A DNA stretch of 18,612 nt from Chloroflexota bacterium (GTDB taxonomy: Bacteria; Chloroflexota; Dehalococcoidia; Dehalococcoidales; UBA3254). Each line of letters starts with the position of its first letter. Position 1 is the stretch's first letter. The stretch is taken from the NCBI GenBank assembly GCA_017860765.1, contig JAGDMY010000003.1:1-18612 (forward strand), given 5' to 3'. Below, in pieces: positions 15,395 to 18,612 of this stretch. The translations under genes were made by a program, and so were the position numbers. Below the pieces are notes generated by a model. That model was given only the letters and a program-made list of their open reading frames with translations. It had not been told where the DNA came from and ran no database searches.

Positions 15395-15417
15395 GTCCGG
15401 ATAAGGGCCCTCCGGAC
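15395..15417. other. Perfect hairpin between the hydratase and Mo-hydroxylase genes
   Basis: GTCCGGA (15395-15401) and TCCGGAC (15411-15417) form a 7-bp GC-rich stem with a 9-nt loop inside the 100-bp gap. No T-run follows on the minus strand, so it is not a classical terminator. It may be an RNA stabiliser, a processing site or a protein-binding palindrome. Confidence 0.5.
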
Positions 15418-15444
15418 TTCTTTCATCAGTAGATAAAAGGGATG

Positions 15445-15954
15445 TCATCCGTCTTTCCCGGGCCTGTCCGCTAACTTCCTCTGGGCATATTCGATGAGGC
15501 CACCTGCGGCTATCAGTTCTCTGATGAAGTCCGGGTAAGAAGCTGCCTGGAATATACTGTTCTTGGTGAGGTCCTTGATTTCACCTGAAGATAGATCAAT
15601 TTGAAGGGTATCCCCGCTTTCAATATTTTCTGCCGCTTCAGGGCACTCCAATAAAGGCAGCCCGATATTTATGGCATTCCGGAAGAAAATTCTGGCAAAT
15701 GTTTTAGCGATCACGCAGGAAATCCCTGCGCCTTTGATTGCCAGAGGGGCAAATTCCCTGGAGGACCCGCAGCCAAAGTTGTCGGTGGCCACGATTATAT
15801 CTCCTCTCTGCACCCTCCCGGGGAAATCAGGGTCTATGTTTTCCATACAATGCCTGGCTAAATCTGATGCTTCCGATAAACCGGAGTAACGACCGGCAAT
15901 GATGGCGTCAGTGTCAATATTGGCGCCGAATTTATGGGCCCTGCCCTGGATCAT
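15445..15954 (-). CDS. Aconitase-family small subunit (LeuD / DmdB-type hydro-lyase)
   Basis: This 169-residue swivelling-domain protein has the [12 protein letters not shown] entry motif near residues 12-23 and the conserved [13 protein letters not shown] loop, which contributes the substrate-binding and catalytic Ser-Arg, plus [22 protein letters not shown]. It pairs with the large subunit to hydrate or isomerise a branched unsaturated diacid. Length equals the archaeal-type IPMI small subunit (about 165). The loop after RY, which reads YL-type in 3-isopropylmalate and homoaconitate enzymes and sets substrate choice, here reads [11 protein letters not shown], so a non-leucine substrate is plausible. 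The ATG overlaps the large-subunit stop by 4 bp and a GAGGAGG site lies within the end of the large-subunit gene, so translation is coupled. Confidence 0.9.
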   Translation of the reverse strand: MIQGRAHKFGANIDTDAIIAGRYSGLSEASDLARHCMENIDPDFPGRVQRGDIIVATDNFGCGSSREFAPLAIKGAGISCVIAKTFARIFFRNAINIGLPLLECPEAAENIESGDTLQIDLSSGEIKDLTKNSIFQAASYPDFIRELIAAGGLIEYAQRKLADRPGKDG

Positions 15955-17210
15955 TTCTTTGCCACCTCCTCTGGACCGGTGATTCTGCCGGTGATCGCAG
16001 TGGCGGCAGCTACGGCCGGGTTGGCCAGATAGACTTCAGATTGCGGGCTTCCCATTCTACCTATAAAATTACGGTTGGTGGTGGAAAGGCAGCGTTCGCC
16101 GGCGGCCAAAACGCCCAAACAGGCCCCCGGACAGGGGCCGCACACCGGTGGACCGACCAGCGCACCCGCTCTGAGAAACAGTTCAATCAAACCCTCTGAC
16201 AAAGCCTCGAGATATATTTTCTGGGTAGCCGGGATGATAAGGCAGCGCACCCTGGGGTGTACCCTTCTCCCTTTTAATATTTGACCGGCTACCCGCAAGT
16301 CTTCGAGGTGACCGTTGGTGCAACTGCCAATAAAAACCTGGTCAACCTCGATATTGCCGAAGCGGGAGACCGGCCCGCTATTCGCCGGAGAGTGGGGAGC
16401 AGACACTTGAGGTTCAAGACTTGAGACATCGTACTCAATTATCCTGGCGTATTCGGCGTCATTATCCGTGGTATAAACCGCATAGGGGCGCGGAGGGAAT
16501 TGATTGATAAAATCCCGGGTTTTTCTATCCACGTTCATGATGCCGGTCTTGGCTCCGGCTTCCACCGCCATGTTGGCCATGGTAAATCGGCTGCTCATGG
16601 AGAGAGAGTCGATGCCCTCTCCGCAGAACTCCATGGCCGAGTATAATGCCCCATCTACACCCATATCGCCTATGGTATAAAGTATCAGGTCCTTCCCGCT
16701 TACCCATCTGGATAGCTTGCCGCGATAGGCTATTTTAATTGTCGGCGGGACTTTCAGCCAGATTTCCCCGGTGGCCATAGCGTAGGCGATATCAGTCGAC
16801 CCCATTCCCGTAGATAGAGTGCCTAAAGCTCCGCCGGTACAGGTATGTGAATCCGCCCCCACGACAATATCACCGGGGAATATTAGACCTTTCTCCGGCA
16901 TCAGGACATGCGCAATACCCCCCTGGCCCAACTCAAAGTAGCGGGTCCCCTGCTCGCAGGCGAACTCCCGCAGTTGCCTGGCCTGCTCTGCCGAAGCCAG
17001 GTCCTTGTTGGGCACAAAATGGTCCGGTATCAGCACTATTTTAGAGGGATCAAAAACCTTGTCCACACCGATGCGCCGGAACTGTTTAATGGCCAACGGC
17101 CCGGTGCAATCGGTAGCCATCACCAGGTCCACCTTGACGCTTACAAACTCCCCCGGGCTGACCTTTTTTTTGTCACAATGGGCCTGAATTATTTTCTCGA
17201 CTATGGTCAA
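15951..17210 (-). CDS. Aconitase-family large subunit (LeuC / DmdA-type hydro-lyase)
   Basis: The 419-residue protein matches the archaeal-type isopropylmalate isomerase/homoaconitase/dimethylmaleate hydratase large subunit (about 420). The three [4Fe-4S] ligands are Cys297 (GSCTNGH), Cys357 and Cys360 (CGPCPGACLG). GADSHTCTGGALG (118-130) and PDHFVPNKD (62-70) are also conserved. The start is TTG with AAGGGG upstream. It lies 24 bp after the lyase gene and overlaps the small-subunit gene. No other leucine genes (LeuA, LeuB) are present. Next to an isocitrate-lyase-type enzyme the pair looks like 2,3-dimethylmaleate hydratase DmdAB of nicotinate fermentation, but methylaconitate-type or citraconate substrates cannot be excluded. 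Confidence 0.9.
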   Translation of the reverse strand: MTIVEKIIQAHCDKKKVSPGEFVSVKVDLVMATDCTGPLAIKQFRRIGVDKVFDPSKIVLIPDHFVPNKDLASAEQARQLREFACEQGTRYFELGQGGIAHVLMPEKGLIFPGDIVVGADSHTCTGGALGTLSTGMGSTDIAYAMATGEIWLKVPPTIKIAYRGKLSRWVSGKDLILYTIGDMGVDGALYSAMEFCGEGIDSLSMSSRFTMANMAVEAGAKTGIMNVDRKTRDFINQFPPRPYAVYTTDNDAEYARIIEYDVSSLEPQVSAPHSPANSGPVSRFGNIEVDQVFIGSCTNGHLEDLRVAGQILKGRRVHPRVRCLIIPATQKIYLEALSEGLIELFLRAGALVGPPVCGPCPGACLGVLAAGERCLSTTNRNFIGRMGSPQSEVYLANPAVAAATAITGRITGPEEVAKK

Positions 17211-17234
17211 TCTGCTTACCCCTTAAAGATCCGC

Positions 17235-18107
17235 CTATTTATATTTTTCTTCCATAGCCCTGATTTGGGGCACACCGATAATCTCATTAAATTCTGACCA
17301 GGTGGTCAAATCGTTCATATATCCCTGCGGCGAATTGGTCTTCTTCAAGATTTCCAGCGCCCGGGAAACAGCCCTGGTAGCTACTAAGAGGGTAGTCAGG
17401 GGGAAACAAACGAATTTAAAACCAATTTCCTGAGCTTGTTGGGCATCAATTAAAGGAGTCCTTCCACCCTCAATTAAATTTAGCATTAAAGGTTTTTTGA
17501 CCTCTTTGACGGCCCGTTTCATCTGGTCGACGGTCTCGTAGGCTTCAATAAAAACAAAGTCCACCCCGGCTTCAGCATATAAATTGCCCCGCCTGAGGGC
17601 CTCTGCGAACCCATCGGTGGCAATGGCATCGGTGCGAGCGCCAACCACGAAATCCGGATCATATTCATTCCTGGAATCTATGGCGGCCTTAATCTTGCCG
17701 ACCATTTCATCAGCCGGGATGATGCGCTTGCCGGCCATATGGCCACACCTCTTGGGCCAGACCTGGTCTTCAATGAATAGTCCGGCGGCGCCCCCGCCGA
17801 TGTACTCTTTGACTGTCCGGTAGACATTGATCGGATTCCCGTACCCGGTATCGGCATCGGTCATAAGAGGAATATTCACAGCCCGGGCGATTGAGGTTAC
17901 CCTGTCACACATTTCTTTGAAAGAGACCAGCCCGACGTCTGGCATGCCAAGCAGGCTGGCAGCAGTGCCATACCCCGTATGAGTAATAATATCGAAACCG
18001 GCCCTCTCTGCCAGGACGGCCGTCAGGGCATCATAAACGCCGGGCATAAAGACCGTTCCCGGCTCATTTAACATCTTCCTGTACAGGGCTGACATTTTGG
18101 TACGCAT
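17235..18107 (-). CDS. Isocitrate lyase/PEP mutase-family lyase (2,3-dimethylmalate lyase or 2-methylisocitrate lyase type)
   Basis: With the ATG at 18107, preceded by AGGAG, the protein has 290 residues, the size of PrpB and of Eubacterium 2,3-dimethylmalate lyase (289-296). The frame stays open to 18254, but the extra N-terminal residues are unlike the family and overlap the preceding gene. Key motifs are HTGYGTAAS, DADTGYG (84-90, metal-binding Asp residues), KRCGH (119-123, catalytic Cys121 found in lyases but not in PEP mutase), ARTDA (157-161) and FIEAYE with Glu188. The reaction is probably a retro-aldol cleavage to pyruvate plus a carboxylic acid. The adjacent hydratase pair favours dimethylmalate lyase (propionate plus pyruvate). 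Methylisocitrate lyase would need citrate-synthase-like partners that are not seen here. Confidence 0.88.
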   Translation of the reverse strand: MRTKMSALYRKMLNEPGTVFMPGVYDALTAVLAERAGFDIITHTGYGTAASLLGMPDVGLVSFKEMCDRVTSIARAVNIPLMTDADTGYGNPINVYRTVKEYIGGGAAGLFIEDQVWPKRCGHMAGKRIIPADEMVGKIKAAIDSRNEYDPDFVVGARTDAIATDGFAEALRRGNLYAEAGVDFVFIEAYETVDQMKRAVKEVKKPLMLNLIEGGRTPLIDAQQAQEIGFKFVCFPLTTLLVATRAVSRALEILKKTNSPQGYMNDLTTWSEFNEIIGVPQIRAMEEKYK

Positions 18108-18137
18108 AGGTTCACTCCTGTCGTATTTCCAATTAAA

Positions 18138-18153
18138 ATCAATTTGCTTTGAT
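18138..18153. promoter_or_regulatory. Putative operator upstream of the lyase gene
   Basis: The 16-bp sequence ATCAATTTGCTTTGAT is an inverted repeat with perfect 5-bp arms (ATCAA/TTGAT), in the leader between the predicted promoter and the ATG. It shares the TCAATTT-TGC core with the palindrome upstream of iclR, so the IclR protein could bind both. Short arms make this tentative. Confidence 0.35.
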
Positions 18154-18201
18154 AAGGACCTGTCGTTTTGATGGGTGGAGTGGGATAGGTCTATGTTAAT
18201 A

Positions 18202-18230
18202 AATATATAGCTTGCCAGTGAGATATTCAA
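18202..18230 (-). promoter_or_regulatory. Putative sigma-70 promoter of the lyase/hydratase/Mo-hydroxylase unit
   Basis: On the minus strand TTGAAT (18225-18230), 17 bp, then TATATT (18202-18207): two mismatches and one mismatch to consensus with ideal spacing. The -35 box overlaps the stop codon of the upstream peptidase gene. The leader would be about 90 nt. Confidence 0.5.
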
Positions 18231-18612
18231 GGCACCGGTAGATCGCTCCGGCACGCTGTAGAGGCTACCGTCTCAATTGCGATGGCAGCCAGGGCAGACC
18301 CGTAGTCCAGATCTATATTTTCCAGAGTATCCTTCATATCGTGGTAGCCGCTGCGATTGATATCGTAATTCTCCATAAATAGCACCACGGGTATTCCACA
18401 GTCAGAAAAGATCTGCCCGTCGGTATTAAATAAGGAACTGCGGGGGTCTTCGTTGAGCCGGACTTCACCCTGCAGATATATGAATTTGGCTATCTCCGGA
18501 ATTTGTGAGCCATCACTCCGCTGGCTGCGGCCCCTGCCCTTCCTTTGCGGACTTTGATTCCACTCGGAGGCCCCCATGTTCCAGAGGGCATTGGCGATAT
18601 GCGCCTCGCGGG
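18227..18612 (-). CDS. M28-type peptidase, C-terminal fragment (N-terminus off window)
   Basis: The frame is open from the right edge to a stop at 18227, about 127 residues. The C-terminal part reads FSDCGIPVVLFMENYD, then SGYHDMKDTLENIDLDYG, closely following the end of M28 zinc aminopeptidases (GIPxxxF, the YHTxxDTxxxID element with the last zinc-ligand His). The preceding region is polar and rich in Arg, Gln and Ser and I do not recognise it. The in-frame Met at 18577 is unlikely to be the true start, because a coding-looking frame (REAHIANALWN) continues upstream. It appears unrelated to the catabolic cluster and to mark its boundary. Confidence 0.7.
   Translation of the reverse strand, partial: REAHIANALWNMGASEWNQSPQRKGRGRSQRSDGSQIPEIAKFIYLQGEVRLNEDPRSSLFNTDGQIFSDCGIPVVLFMENYDINRSGYHDMKDTLENIDLDYGSALAAIAIETVASTACRSDLPVP

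Noticed and set aside
18117..18170. CCTGTCGT direct repeat, two copies 42 bp apart
   Set aside because: One copy overlaps the ribosome binding site region. An 8-bp repeat is not compelling without conservation data.
18108..18254. Longer N-terminus of the lyase (49 extra residues)
   Set aside because: It contains the likely promoter and leader, overlaps the peptidase stop, is unlike the family N-terminus, and the ATG at 18107 has a proper AGGAG site.

Overview
The window is a catabolic gene cluster from an anaerobic-looking bacterium. GC content is moderate (roughly half), most starts have clear GGAGG-type ribosome binding sites, several starts are TTG or GTG, and genes are packed tightly on one strand. 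The gene content is an O2-independent molybdenum hydroxylase, an aconitase-type [4Fe-4S] hydratase, a GlcD/GlcF-type flavin and iron-sulfur redox module, and a methylmalonyl-CoA epimerase-like protein. This fits an anaerobic Bacillota (Peptococcaceae-like) or Chloroflexota genome. The sequence alone does not decide between them.

All but one gene lie on the minus strand, so transcription runs from right to left. At the right edge is the C-terminus of an M28-type peptidase. A new unit then starts from a sigma-70-like promoter at 18202-18230. It encodes a PrpB/2,3-dimethylmalate-lyase-type lyase (17235-18107), an aconitase-family large and small subunit pair (15951-17210 and 15445-15954, 4-bp overlap), and a three-subunit molybdenum hydroxylase: FAD subunit 14493-15344, 2Fe-2S subunit 13974-14462, molybdopterin subunit 11636-13981.

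After a 181-bp gap containing an extended -10 promoter and a palindromic operator, a second unit begins with an IclR-family regulator (10705-11454). It continues with a HEAT-repeat protein, an FAD oxidoreductase, a double-CCG iron-sulfur protein, a second FAD oxidoreductase, an MFS transporter and an arylmalonate-decarboxylase-like protein (ending at 3463). A tiny DUF5679-like zinc-ribbon protein (3146-3286) has its own promoter.

The only plus-strand gene is a methylmalonyl-CoA epimerase-like VOC protein (2510-2929). Divergent from it, a consensus sigma-70 promoter overlapping a palindromic operator drives a degenerate PlsY-family membrane protein (1622-2212) and a hydantoinase/oxoprolinase (HyuA) family ATPase that runs off the left edge.

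The most suggestive combination is the lyase, the aconitase-type hydratase and the molybdenum hydroxylase. It recalls the nicotinate fermentation of Eubacterium barkeri, where a Mo hydroxylase starts the pathway and dimethylmaleate hydratase plus dimethylmalate lyase end it, giving propionate and pyruvate. An epimerase of the propionate/methylmalonyl-CoA route lies nearby. The middle enzymes of that pathway are not in the window. The decarboxylase-like protein and the FAD/Fe-S/FAD module do not belong to it, so the substrate may be different and is unknown.
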